64,000 bases of DNA from Bythopirellula goksoeyrii (GTDB lineage: Bacteria; Planctomycetota; Planctomycetia; Pirellulales; Lacipirellulaceae): the NCBI RefSeq assembly GCF_008065115.1, contig NZ_CP042913.1:1028338-1092337 (forward strand), written 5' to 3'. Below are positions 16,785 to 25,945 of this stretch, one piece after another. A program made the translations under genes and the position numbers. The stretch's first letter is position 1. The number at the start of each line of letters is the position of its first letter. The notes below the pieces were generated by a model. The model was not told the origin of the DNA and made no database searches. It worked only from the letters and a program-made list of their open reading frames with translations.

Positions 16785-17962
16785 ACGCAGTTCGACTCAC
16801 GTGCCTTTACCTCTTGATTGCAGTTGGCATCCCCGCCACGGCCCTCGCAGAAGATGTTCCCCCCGTCTATGGAATGCAATTCTCGCCCGATGGCAAACTC
16901 CTGGCGGCGATCACCAGTTCCTCCAGCCCACCCGGGCCGCTCGTGTTGTGGAATGTCGATGATTGGAGCATCGCCAAGACGGTGGTCTTGCGGAGGGGCG
17001 GGCTGGACCTCGATTTCTCTCCCAATGGTGACAACATCGCCTATTGTACGAAAAAAGGTGTTGTTGGAATCCTGGACGTGGCCACGGGAGAAATGATCCG
17101 CGAGTTCGGGGCGAACGATGAGAGGTTGAACTGCGTCGCATTCACGCCGGATGGAAAAACTCTGGTCACAGCGGGTGAGGACACCAGTATCTACCTGTGG
17201 AACGCGAAGACGGGAGAGCAGGTCGGCAAGTTTGCGGGACAATCCGGGAAGATTCACAGCTTATCCGTCTCTCCCGACGGTCGTAGCCTGCTTTCGGTCG
17301 ACGAAGACAGGAGGGTCATTCTGTGGGACCTTTCCACACAAAAAACCAGACAGACATTCGAGCCCAGCGAACTTCATGTACGTGGAGGCTTATTCTCGAG
17401 CGATGGCGAGTTCATTCTGACTTCGCAGAATGACGGGACTACGCGTATTCGCAAACCCAGCACGGGGGAGTTGCGCGCGCGACTCCGACCAGGGAGCTAT
17501 TCGGCAAACATTACAAGTGACAATCATCTTGTTGCGACGTCCAGTTATGGAAATGAAGTCCACATTTTTGCCGTCGATCTGGAAGATCCCTCTCCTGAAG
17601 TGCGCGAGACTTTGGACGACTTGCTCTCGAGATTCCTGGATGAGAATTACGAGGTTCGCCAGCATGCCGCCCAGGAGATTGTTGCCATGGGCATGATCGC
17701 CGTCCCACTGTTGCGCGAAGCAATGCACTCTGAAGACGCGGAGATTCGGGTTCGTGCGCGTAGCCTCAGAGAGCAATTGCTCTCCCCAGAGCCAATTGCA
17801 GAACTCACCGGCCACAAAAAGACGGTGCAAGTCGTCGATTTCTCTCCCGACGGCAAACTACTCGCCACGGGCGATTGGGAAGGAAAAATCAAAGTGTGGG
17901 ACACGACGACTTTCCAAGAAGTCGTGAACCTCGAATTGCCTTTCCCGAAAGGTGAACGATAG
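16781..17962 (+). CDS. Secreted WD40 repeat protein with HEAT-like insert
   Basis: The 393-residue product has a signal peptide (TCLYLLIAVGIPATALAEDV) and WD40 blades from about residue 28 to 265 (MQFSPDGKLLAAITSS, AFTPDGKTLVTAGEDTSIYLW and others). Residues about 270-330 form an alpha-helical, HEAT-like segment (DENYEVRQHAAQEIVAMGM), then a last WD40 blade follows (VVDFSPDGKLLATGDWEGK). The start overlaps the stop of the BlaR1-WD40 gene by 4 bases, so the two are co-translated. The shared WD40 content suggests that this exported protein partners with or duplicates the sensor domain of BlaR1-WD40; that is inference. Confidence 0.82.
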   Translation: MNAVRLTCLYLLIAVGIPATALAEDVPPVYGMQFSPDGKLLAAITSSSSPPGPLVLWNVDDWSIAKTVVLRRGGLDLDFSPNGDNIAYCTKKGVVGILDVATGEMIREFGANDERLNCVAFTPDGKTLVTAGEDTSIYLWNAKTGEQVGKFAGQSGKIHSLSVSPDGRSLLSVDEDRRVILWDLSTQKTRQTFEPSELHVRGGLFSSDGEFILTSQNDGTTRIRKPSTGELRARLRPGSYSANITSDNHLVATSSYGNEVHIFAVDLEDPSPEVRETLDDLLSRFLDENYEVRQHAAQEIVAMGMIAVPLLREAMHSEDAEIRVRARSLREQLLSPEPIAELTGHKKTVQVVDFSPDGKLLATGDWEGKIKVWDTTTFQEVVNLELPFPKGER

Positions 17963-17985
17963 GAACAATCATTCTGGCTTGACTA

Positions 17986-18084
17986 CCAACGGATGCTGGA
18001 GCGTGACGATGCGTCTCTCGGTCGATACGAGTGTTGCCGAAGGACGGATGATGGAAGCCGTGGTGGCGGCGACGGTGTAGAGCA
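17986..18084 (+). repeat. 99-bp direct repeat, copy B (non-coding copy of GH57 tail)
   Basis: This stretch equals 12820-12918 at 98 of 99 positions, including the GH57 stop codon, but has no GH57 gene before it. It starts 24 bases after the stop of the WD40 gene. Together the copies bracket the BlaI/BlaR1/WD40 operon. Confidence 0.95.
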
Positions 18085-18207
18085 CTAATTGAAACAACTG
18101 CACCGCTTATGCAGGGCCAATGACTTTTCCATAGTGGGTGTGATGCGTAGTATTGCTGGAGTTTAACGGAGTTTTTCTTTTCCTGCTGCTATCACGGAGG
18201 TTTTGCT

Positions 18208-18645
18208 TTGAAACCCGCACCCGCGGGGAACTTGCTGACGTTTTTGTCACAGGTTCCCGATCCTCGCGGGCGCCAGGGACGTCGCCATCCTTTAGAGGCC
18301 ATGCTGGCCTCGGTCGTTTGCGCCATGCTGCAAGGCGCTCGGGACTATGCTGCTATTGCCGAGTGGATCCACTATCAAGAGGTGGAGCTTAATCACACCT
18401 CAGGCTTCACGCGAACGCCGCCCAAAGAAGGAGCCTTTCGCAAACTGCTGATGGTCCTTTCGCCCACGCATTTCGCGCGTGTGCTAGCGGATTGGGCCAA
18501 GTATTGTCTCGGAGTGTACACCGAAGAGTCGCTCGAAGCGGTGGCAATGGACGGAAAAACTTTGTGCGGCACACTCCAACGGCTCCGTGCCCACACCTGG
18601 AAAACTCAAAAATTATTCGCAAAACTGGGCATTGTGAAAAAGTGA
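18208..18645 (+). pseudogene. 5' fragment of an ISAs1-family transposase
   Basis: The 145-residue frame starts MKPAPAGNLLTFLSQVPDPR and contains HPLEAMLASVVCAMLQGARD and AIAEWIHYQ, the N-terminal helper domain of ISAs1-type DDE transposases, then AMDGKTLCG, which corresponds to the first catalytic aspartate block (IDGKTLRG in intact members). After about residue 130 the likeness stops and the frame ends, whereas full transposases have about 370 residues. It lies about 120 bases beyond repeat copy B, and no terminal inverted repeats were found. It is a dead insertion-sequence remnant. Confidence 0.75.
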
Positions 18646-18810
18646 GCGGCCCTGCCCCTGCAAACAGGAGAACTGCAAAGTCCGTTTACTTGCCGTTTGG
18701 CAGTCACCGCTGCCTCAAAAGTCTAGGCAACCCGCGTAGCGCATCCTGGGGGGTATCATGTTACAATTAGTGCAACTGCGGAACCAATTGTCCGCTGTCT
18801 CCGCCACCTC

Positions 18811-19917
18811 TTGATTCAAAAGTACACTCTCTTGCGTAAAACTTGGATTCTCATCATTGCATTGGTTGCCGGTCAAATCACGAGCAGCCAAGTGCTCGCA
18901 CAGCTCCCAGTGGCTACTGGGCGGCAATTCAATCTGAGTAATGCGGCGTGGAAAATTTTTATACCCAGCAGCTATCAGCATCGCCCCGGTGACGTAGCAG
19001 ACTTATTGGTTCACTTTCACGGTGACCCGCAGACGGTTTGGAATAATGCCCTCTATGCCAAACTGAATTCAATCGTGCTGACGGTGAACTACAGTGGGTT
19101 GTCGAGCGCATATTCAGGGCCGTTTGCCAACAGCAATCTTTTCGGGTCAATTGTCAACGAAGCACTTTCTGTAGTACGATCGCAACAAGATTTCTCCAAC
19201 ACCCTTGCGTGGGATGAGTTGGGGGTCTCGTCTTTCAGCGCCGGCTACGGAGCAGTCCGTGAGATTCTCAAAAGCGCGAACTATCGCAATAGTATCGACG
19301 CCTTGCTGGCAGCTGACTCACTTTATGCCACGACCGCGGGCGACGGCACTCCGCTAGATTCTCAGATGGTCGACTATAAGACATTCGCCAGTCTCGCGCA
19401 GGCTGGCAGCAAGACCTTTCTCTTCAGCCATTCGCAGGTGTTGACCTACACGTATGAGAACACCATGGAAACCGGCAATGAACTGTTGCAGCATTTGGGC
19501 GCGACAGCAACAGCGGTGAACGAAAGTGGTCTAGGCACTCTTGATTTTTATCGCACTGCAGAAAGTGGCAATTTTCGACTGTGGGGTGCCTTGGGCGCAG
19601 ATGCGGATTCACACCTTGAACATCTGCGCTACATTGGCGAATTCTTTAAAGAACTACCGCTGGCCAAGCTGGCAGCCCCAGGCGATTTCGATCACGACGG
19701 TGACTTCGATGGTCACGACTTAATTGCTTGGCAACGCAACCCAGGCATTGGGAATCTGGTCGATTGGCAAACAAATTACGGTACAGTGGTACCTTTCACA
19801 GCAATTTCGGCTCCGGTGCCGGAACCCAATTCTTTGATTATAATTCTGGCAACGTCTATGCTTTTGAAGACGCGATTCGCTCTGCCGAGCAGTACTCGAC
19901 GGACGCGGCGCGGCTAA
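18811..19917 (+). CDS. Secreted alpha/beta-hydrolase-like protein with dockerin-like and PEP-CTERM ends
   Basis: The frame begins with TTG (MIQKYTLLRKTWILIIALVA) and has a signal peptide cleaved near VLAQ; no ATG is available near it. The body (WKIFIPSSYQHRPGDVADLL, LVHFHGDPQTVW) resembles an esterase/peptidase-type alpha/beta hydrolase, with SSFSAGYGA in the position of the nucleophile elbow. Residues about 290-330 are a single dockerin-like calcium loop (GDFDHDGDFDGHDLIAWQRN) and a WQTNYG block, followed by the sorting signal PVPEPNSLIIILATS and basic residues. It is exported and probably processed by an exosortase encoded elsewhere. The enzyme activity is uncertain. Confidence 0.75.
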   Translation: MIQKYTLLRKTWILIIALVAGQITSSQVLAQLPVATGRQFNLSNAAWKIFIPSSYQHRPGDVADLLVHFHGDPQTVWNNALYAKLNSIVLTVNYSGLSSAYSGPFANSNLFGSIVNEALSVVRSQQDFSNTLAWDELGVSSFSAGYGAVREILKSANYRNSIDALLAADSLYATTAGDGTPLDSQMVDYKTFASLAQAGSKTFLFSHSQVLTYTYENTMETGNELLQHLGATATAVNESGLGTLDFYRTAESGNFRLWGALGADADSHLEHLRYIGEFFKELPLAKLAAPGDFDHDGDFDGHDLIAWQRNPGIGNLVDWQTNYGTVVPFTAISAPVPEPNSLIIILATSMLLKTRFALPSSTRRTRRG

Positions 19918-20190
19918 CCAAGCGGGCGCGTCGCGGGAATTGAGAATTATACTCCTGGGAAACCGCTGGTCGACGTTTTTCGCAGAATTTGATAATATAT
20001 CCTGCACCAAGACAGCCCGCGCCAGCGGGTACCTGCCCCATATAGCTGTATGATTGCAGCAATTCGCACGATCTCCGGTTCCGTTGCTTAGGTAAGCAAT
20101 CGAACTCCCTCTGTGATCGATCGCGGCGACGTCGCTTGCAACCAATACGAACACAAATTCTTACAAGCCAATTATTCAAGGAGTGAAGAA

Positions 20191-21687
20191 ATGTCTTCCC
20201 TGCGATCGATCCTCATGGCACTGTGGATACTCTCGTTTCCTGCGTACGCGGCGGCACAAGATTCCGCGAAGGAAAAGGAAGAGGCAACCCCAGATTACAC
20301 CGCGGTCACAACTATCGATCCCGAGATTCCTCTCGACCAGCTCGAAATCCTGGTAAAGCCGCTGACCAAGGGGGAGCTCGTAGTCGAGTCCGATGCATGG
20401 TTCGATCTCTTGCGGAACAAGGCTCGTCACATTGCTGCGGTTCGTTTGGGAGTGAAGAAGACTAACGAAGCGCTAGACACCAACGATGCTCAAGCCGCAA
20501 AGACGTCGGTGGAAGTTGCCAAAGAGATTACCGATACTGTTGAAACTGAGGCAATAGAGTCGGAGCAGAAAATCACGGATGCGGCCCAGGAAAGCTTAGG
20601 GCTCGATGTCAAAACGTCTGAGGGATCGGTAGACGAAGGGCAAGATACAGAAGCGGGAAATGGCGATTCAGCTACTGATGTCAAAGAGGAATTGCTGGAA
20701 GACATTACCGTTCTGCAAAGTGAGAGGACGGCGCTTAGCGATCGTTTGGAAGTGGTCCTGAATTCACTCGCAGCCAAAGGGGGGGATGTGGATGAATATC
20801 GCACCTACGCCACGTCGGTGTCTGGAATCGATCTGGACACCTCCGACGCCTGGTCCGCCTGGCATGGAATTACCGGTTGGTTGGCATCCAAAGAGGGGGG
20901 GCAACGACATGCTTGGAATATTGCCAAATTCCTGCTGATCCTGCTTATCACCTATTTGGTCGCAAAATTTGTCGCGGCGATCGTTTACTGGTTGTTGGAA
21001 CGCAAGGTTAGTTTAAGCCAGCTTGCCGAGCAGTTGATTGCCAGTTCCATCAAAAACTTGATCATGCTGGTGGGTTTTGCCATCGCTCTGACGGCCCTGG
21101 AAGTTGATATCACACCGATTTTGGCAGCGATCGGAGCAATGGGTTTGGTTGTTGGCCTGGCACTGCAAGGTACGTTGAGCAACTTCGCGAGTGGCCTGAT
21201 GATCTTGATCAATCGCCCCTTCGATATTGGCAACGTTGTCACAGCCGGAGGGGTGACTGGAACGGTAGATCAGATGAACTTGGTTTCGACCAAGTTTCGC
21301 ACATTCGACAATCAAACGATCTATGTGCCCAACAATGAGATTTGGAACAACGTTATCACCAACATCACTGCCAACGACACACGGCGCGTCGATTTGGAGT
21401 TTGGTATTGGCTATGACGATGATTTCGAAGAAGCGGAGAAAATCATCCGAGAGGTGGTAGATAACCATGAGTTAGTGCTAGACGATCCCGAACCGGTCGT
21501 CGTCACCCATGCCCTAGCAGATTCGTCGGTCAACATTGTGTGCCGTCCTTGGGCGAATACCAGCGACTACTGGCAAGTGAAGACAGACGTGACGCGTGAG
21601 GTGAAGCGGCGATTCGATCAAGCGGGGATTTCGATACCCTATCCACAACAGGACGTGCATATGTATACGGTTGGTGCGGGGGTTTAG
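20191..21687 (+). CDS. MscS-family mechanosensitive channel with long N-terminal domain
   Basis: Starting at ATG 20191, behind AAGGAG, the protein has 498 residues, a signal peptide ending AYAAAQ, and an acidic, alanine-rich helical region up to about residue 225 that is probably periplasmic coiled coil. Three membrane segments follow (FLLILLITYLVAKFVAAIVY, LIMLVGFAIALTALEV and the pore helix AAIGAMGLVVGLALQGTLSN). The MscS beta domain is clear (NRPFDIGNVVTAGGVTGTVD, TIYVPNNEIWNNVITN). It forms a heptameric valve that opens under membrane tension to release solutes. Its neighbours show no functional link. Confidence 0.9.
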   Translation: MSSLRSILMALWILSFPAYAAAQDSAKEKEEATPDYTAVTTIDPEIPLDQLEILVKPLTKGELVVESDAWFDLLRNKARHIAAVRLGVKKTNEALDTNDAQAAKTSVEVAKEITDTVETEAIESEQKITDAAQESLGLDVKTSEGSVDEGQDTEAGNGDSATDVKEELLEDITVLQSERTALSDRLEVVLNSLAAKGGDVDEYRTYATSVSGIDLDTSDAWSAWHGITGWLASKEGGQRHAWNIAKFLLILLITYLVAKFVAAIVYWLLERKVSLSQLAEQLIASSIKNLIMLVGFAIALTALEVDITPILAAIGAMGLVVGLALQGTLSNFASGLMILINRPFDIGNVVTAGGVTGTVDQMNLVSTKFRTFDNQTIYVPNNEIWNNVITNITANDTRRVDLEFGIGYDDDFEEAEKIIREVVDNHELVLDDPEPVVVTHALADSSVNIVCRPWANTSDYWQVKTDVTREVKRRFDQAGISIPYPQQDVHMYTVGAGV

Positions 21688-21696
21688 CAGGGGGAC

Positions 21697-21716
21697 CGCT
21701 AAGCCGCAAGGGGCTA
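21697..21716. repeat. Short interspersed element, CGCTAAGCC type
   Basis: CGCTAAGCC, GCAAG and GGGCTA follow each other here and a close relative occurs at 35917-35936 (CGCTAAGCC, ACAAG, CGCTAA). Both sit at the 3' end of a minus-strand gene. They look like members of one small extragenic repeat family. Confidence 0.5.
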
Positions 21717-23288
21717 TTCGAGGACCTGCTTGTCTTCTAGGAGTCGCGCACGGAGTTTTGCATAGTCGATTTCCTGCACGGGTGCGCTTTCGTCGATAGC
21801 ATGCGCTGCGGCCGTGGCAGCACTTTGGCCTAGAACCATGAAGACTGGCTCCATTCGGATCGAACCATAGGCGATATGACTTGCAGAAAGGCAGACAGGC
21901 ACTAGCAGGTTCGTACACTCAGGTTTCTTAGGCACGATGGAACCATAGTCAACCGGATACGGCTCAAACCCGTGGACCTGGACGTCCCCTTCATTGCGAA
22001 CGTTGCCCTCATCAGTGACATAACGCTGGACATGGTGCGAATCCATTCCATAGGCTCCCATCCCGACCGATTTATCGGTGACTGTTTTACCTTGGCAGTT
22101 AGCTTGGGTCATCACATAGGGGCCGATCATTCGGCGGGCTTCACGAACATAGAGCTGATGGGGCCAATTGCTGCTATCCACAAACTCGTCCTTGGCCAAA
22201 CCCCACTTCGAGGTCGAATGACGTAATTCTTCCGGAACCCGAGGATCATTGGCCAGGAACCACATTAATCCTTGCTGATAAGTCTTGTGGTCGTCGAAGA
22301 TCCGCTGACGAGTAGCATAGTCTCCCTCGGGATAGTCATAGTTCATCCCTATGTTGTCTGTGGAAAACGGACCACAGTTGTTCGAGTCGGTTTTTCCATT
22401 GGGCATACGCGTCGTGGTAAAGTAGCCTTGAGGATGCTTATTTGCTCCAGCCTGGATCGTGCGGAGCAGTAATTCGTACCGCATGGGGTCGTAGCCAGCG
22501 GGCTTAGGAAAGGGAACACGATTTGCTTCGACATCGGTCAGACACATGCGGAAGCAATAGGCTTGAATGCGATCGTCGCCAGATCCCTGTTCACCCGGAC
22601 TTCCGGGATGAACTCCTGGCAACAGTCCGCTTGTGGGGTCGGCCGGTTCAAGATACGGATCGACAGGTCCATCGAATTGGTGAAACTTATCCTGTGCGAT
22701 CTGTACTCCATTGAGTGTTTCGTTGTATTTACTATTCGGCTCGCGTCCTGTCGTATACGTAACATTGGCGGCTGCGAGGAGGTCTCCCTCGTAGGTCGCA
22801 TCGATGAACATCTTCGCGCGATAGGAGTTGCCAGAAAGCATCTTGATCGAAGTAATACGACCCTCTTCCCTCGTCACCCCTTGGCCAGGTGTGCGATCGA
22901 GCCACTCGTCGCGATGCACTTCGAAAGGGTTGTCGGCTATGAAATCTTCGAATGTTTGCTCGGCAACATGAGGTTCGAAGGTCCATGATTCGTCCTGACC
23001 ATAGTGCTTGCCAACGCGCTGGTAGAACTCTCGAGCCAAGCCGCCAATTGCCATCTTGTTGCCGATGTCTGTCGCACCCAGGCCACCACTGGAGAGACCG
23101 CCAAGATGTTTGTCGGGTCCTACCAGGATCACCGACTTGCCCATGCGCTTGGCTTGGACAGCGGCCATGACTCCAGCGCTGGTGGGGCCATAGACAACGA
23201 TGTCATACTCTGTAGCGGGTTCTGTTGCCTTGGTTGTAAGGAAACAATGTGAAAAAGTGAAAATGAAACTCAAGAGAAATAAACGCAT
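21714..23288 (-). CDS. Secreted FAD-dependent oxidoreductase
   Basis: From ATG 23288, preceded by GAGGAAAG, the product has 524 residues. A signal peptide (LFLLSFIFTFSHCFLTTKAT) is followed by the FAD-binding Rossmann motif YDIVVYGPTSAGVMAAVQAK and GGLSSGGLGATD, the pattern of the FAD-dependent oxidoreductase family PF12831, which is very common in planctomycetes. Further blocks are ARMFIDATYEGDLLAAANV in slightly changed form and GMDSHHVQRYV. These exported enzymes are thought to oxidise sugars or other small molecules; the substrate is unknown. The ATG at 23420 would bury the signal peptide and is rejected. It is a single gene. Confidence 0.85.
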   Translation of the reverse strand: MRLFLLSFIFTFSHCFLTTKATEPATEYDIVVYGPTSAGVMAAVQAKRMGKSVILVGPDKHLGGLSSGGLGATDIGNKMAIGGLAREFYQRVGKHYGQDESWTFEPHVAEQTFEDFIADNPFEVHRDEWLDRTPGQGVTREEGRITSIKMLSGNSYRAKMFIDATYEGDLLAAANVTYTTGREPNSKYNETLNGVQIAQDKFHQFDGPVDPYLEPADPTSGLLPGVHPGSPGEQGSGDDRIQAYCFRMCLTDVEANRVPFPKPAGYDPMRYELLLRTIQAGANKHPQGYFTTTRMPNGKTDSNNCGPFSTDNIGMNYDYPEGDYATRQRIFDDHKTYQQGLMWFLANDPRVPEELRHSTSKWGLAKDEFVDSSNWPHQLYVREARRMIGPYVMTQANCQGKTVTDKSVGMGAYGMDSHHVQRYVTDEGNVRNEGDVQVHGFEPYPVDYGSIVPKKPECTNLLVPVCLSASHIAYGSIRMEPVFMVLGQSAATAAAHAIDESAPVQEIDYAKLRARLLEDKQVLE

Positions 23289-23600
23289 CGAATTCTTTCC
23301 TCGCTTAGCGGAGTGGAAATCACTGTCGGACAGGATAATATCGCTTATGAACAATGCCTTCAAGAACTCGAGCAATAGGTGTTGCAATTGCAGTAGCCAT
23401 GGTGGTCTCAGTGGGAACACTCACAATTAAACATTGCCCCAAAAAATCGCAATAATCCCGAACTCTGGTCACTTGAGACTCTAAGTATTCTTCATGCTCT
23501 AACCATTTGCGAAACAACGATTTCAGCTTAACAATGCCCCTTGTACACGACCTTGCTTCCGGACGTTGTCTAATTGCTCGTGGGCTGCGATACTCTAAGT
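23289..23600. other. Divergent intergenic region, no clear gene
   Basis: This gap separates the divergent oxidoreductase and ECF sigma genes and should hold both promoters, although no confident -35/-10 pair was picked out. A 65-codon minus-strand frame (23320-23517, starting MFRKWLEHEEYLES) has an ordinary composition but no recognisable family or ribosome-binding site, and I do not call it. Confidence 0.4.
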
Positions 23601-24227
23601 ATGTGGCCAGATCGCGAGGATACCGAACTACTAATTTCCGCTGCCCGAGAGGGGGATGACGGGGCGATCAACCAATTGTTGGATCGGCATCGTACCTCGG
23701 TGAGGCGGATGATTGATCTGCGCATGGACCAGATGATCAAGCGGCGGGTCGATGCGAGCGATATCGTACAGGAGGTGATGATCGAGGCCAATCGACGCTT
23801 AAGCGATTATCTGGCAAACCCAGTCATGCCGTTTCATTTATGGCTGCGGCAAATGGCTAAAGATCGGTTGATTGATGCCCACCGTCGCCATCGGGGAGCT
23901 GCCCGGCGCAGCCTTGACCGTGAGCAGCCGCTAGCCTCCGCTGCGAGCAACGAATCTTCGTTCGATTTGCTCACCCAGCTTAGCGATCAAGAACTCACCC
24001 CTGCAGCAGCCGCGACTTGGCAAGAGTTGCAATTGCGATTTCAGCAGGCGTGCGGGCAACTTGAGGAACTCGATCAAGAAATCGTCTACTTGCGGCATTT
24101 CGAACATCTCTCTAATAGCGAGTCTGCTCAGGCACTTGACCTCTCACCCCAAGCTGCAAGCATGCGCTACCTGCGTGCGATGCGTCGACTGAGGGAACTG
24201 ATGGATGGCTCGGACAAATCGCCATGA
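23601..24227 (+). CDS. ECF-type RNA polymerase sigma factor (planctomycete group)
   Basis: The 208-residue protein starts MWPDREDTELLISAAREGDD and has region 2 (VDASDIVQEVMIEANRRLSD, with LRQMAKDRLIDAHRRHRGAA) and region 4 (LDQEIVYLRHFEHLSNSESA). This is the extracytoplasmic-function sigma layout seen in many planctomycete copies that are paired with protein kinases. Its stop overlaps the start of the kinase gene by 4 bases, so kinase and sigma factor are made together and phosphorylation may control the sigma factor. A start at TTG 23574 is possible, because ATG 23601 lacks a clear ribosome-binding site. Confidence 0.88.
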   Translation: MWPDREDTELLISAAREGDDGAINQLLDRHRTSVRRMIDLRMDQMIKRRVDASDIVQEVMIEANRRLSDYLANPVMPFHLWLRQMAKDRLIDAHRRHRGAARRSLDREQPLASAASNESSFDLLTQLSDQELTPAAAATWQELQLRFQQACGQLEELDQEIVYLRHFEHLSNSESAQALDLSPQAASMRYLRAMRRLRELMDGSDKSP

Positions 24228-25897
24228 CCCTCTCTGCCGCCGAACAGCATGACATCAAGCTTGCGGAGATTCTAACTGAGCTTGCCGACCACGGTCCCGC
24301 CGAGCGTCCAACCCTAGCGGAGTTGACGGCGACTCATCCGGAATTTGCCAATGATCTTCGCCAGTTGTGGGGAACTGCCATGCTGGTGGATGCGGTCGCG
24401 CACCTTTCACAGTCGGACATTACTCCGCTGATGACTCCTCAGATGATCCTGGAAATGCAGCCTCCAAATGAGTTGGGTGACTTTGAGCTGCTCGAAGAAA
24501 TTGGTCGTGGCGGAATGGGAATCGTATACCGTGCGTTGCAAAAAACCTTGCGACGCGAAGTAGCGTTGAAGCTGATTCTGCAGGGTGCCCAGGCGTCACC
24601 CATGGAAAAGGCTCGATTCCAAGCAGAGGTGGCCGCCGCGGCCCGTTTGGAGCACCCGAATATTGTCCCCATCTACGAAGTCGGAGAGAGTGATGGTTGG
24701 CAGTATTTTGCTATGCAACTAATTGAAGGCCAGACACTGTCCAACCGGATCACATTGGGACCAGTGCCCGAAGACGAAGCCGTTCGCCTGATGTTGACAA
24801 TTGCCAGAGCAATTGCCTATGCCCACAGTCGGGGTGTGATTCATCGTGACCTCAAACCGGCCAATATCTTGCTCGACGAAGTAGGTATGCCGCATGTAAC
24901 CGACTTTGGATTGGCAAAGCATGTCGCATCCAGCTCATCGTTGACGCAATCGGGAACGATTCTTGGCACACCTTCCTTCATGGCGCCCGAACAAGCCGAC
25001 GGTGGGAGAGGTCAGGTTGGGCCGCTCAGCGACGTCTATAGCATGGGTGCAATTCTCTATTCACTGCTCACAGGTCGGGCACCATTTCAAGGAACTTCTC
25101 CTGTCGACACCATGCTGATGGTACTGGAGCAGGACCCCTTGCCGCCGCGGTTGTTGAACCGGCGGGTCAATCGCGATCTCGAAATGATCACACTCAAATG
25201 CCTTCAGAAGCCGTCCGATCTGCGTTATCCATCTGCTGAGGCACTGGCTGACGATTTTGAAGCATTTCTTGAGGGGGATTCGATTGCCGCCCGGAGTGGG
25301 CGGCTCACGGACATTGTAGCCCGCGTGTTTCGCGAGACCCACCATGCAACAGTGCTAGAGAATTGGGGTGTGTTGTGGATGTGGCACGCACTGGTTCTGC
25401 TGGTGATGTGCCTCGTGACCAATTGGTTTTACTTGGAGCGAACCAACTGGCCAGTGATGGCGGGTCCTTGGCCCTATTTGGCTTTGTGGGGTGGAGGCAT
25501 CGCGGTGTGGGCGCCAATTTTTTGGGCCTTGCGACATCGAGCTGGCCCTGTGACAGCGGTCGAACGGCAGATTGCTCATGCCTGGGGCGGAAGTATCGTA
25601 GCGGTTGTCTTGTTGTTCTGGGTCGAAGCCTTACTGAAACTGCCGATACTGACTTTGTCACCCGTGTTAGGGTTGATCAGCGGAATGGTATTCGTGGTGA
25701 AGGGCGGGATTCTCGCGGGGAGTTTCTATTTCCACGCGGCGGCCCTCTTTGCCATGTCGATAGTGATGGCCATCATGCAGCGACTCCATTTCGAGTACGG
25801 CATATCGGTTTATGGACTGGTGTCCGCAGCGACATTTTTCATCCCCGGTTGGAAGTACTACCGCCAGAGCCGCCGAAATATGGCGGTGCCAAAGTGA
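24224..25897 (+). CDS. Ser/Thr protein kinase with C-terminal membrane domain
   Basis: The kinase domain spans about residues 85-345: glycine loop IGRGGMGIVYRALQK, VALKLI lysine, catalytic loop HRDLKPANILL, DFGLAK and GTPSFMAPEQADG. Before it is an 80-residue segment with an anti-sigma-like short helical region (LTELADHGPAERPTLAELTA). After it come about five hydrophobic segments from residue 385 to the end (HALVLLVMCLVTNWFYL, and others) and no periplasmic sensor. It probably phosphorylates cytoplasmic partners, first of all the ECF sigma factor encoded immediately upstream with a 4-base overlap. Confidence 0.9.
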   Translation: MTLSAAEQHDIKLAEILTELADHGPAERPTLAELTATHPEFANDLRQLWGTAMLVDAVAHLSQSDITPLMTPQMILEMQPPNELGDFELLEEIGRGGMGIVYRALQKTLRREVALKLILQGAQASPMEKARFQAEVAAAARLEHPNIVPIYEVGESDGWQYFAMQLIEGQTLSNRITLGPVPEDEAVRLMLTIARAIAYAHSRGVIHRDLKPANILLDEVGMPHVTDFGLAKHVASSSSLTQSGTILGTPSFMAPEQADGGRGQVGPLSDVYSMGAILYSLLTGRAPFQGTSPVDTMLMVLEQDPLPPRLLNRRVNRDLEMITLKCLQKPSDLRYPSAEALADDFEAFLEGDSIAARSGRLTDIVARVFRETHHATVLENWGVLWMWHALVLLVMCLVTNWFYLERTNWPVMAGPWPYLALWGGGIAVWAPIFWALRHRAGPVTAVERQIAHAWGGSIVAVVLLFWVEALLKLPILTLSPVLGLISGMVFVVKGGILAGSFYFHAAALFAMSIVMAIMQRLHFEYGISVYGLVSAATFFIPGWKYYRQSRRNMAVPK

Positions 25898-25945
25898 GCC
25901 CCTAAGTTCACGGGACGAAAAAGAATCGGGCGCGCGCTCGAATGG

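Noticed and set aside
18208-18645. Complete active insertion sequence
   Set aside because: The transposase stops at about 145 of about 370 residues and no terminal inverted repeats or target duplication were found.
23320-23517. 65-codon minus-strand frame starting MFRKWLEHEE
   Set aside because: Ordinary composition but no ribosome-binding site, no family and it would sit in the promoter region between divergent genes.
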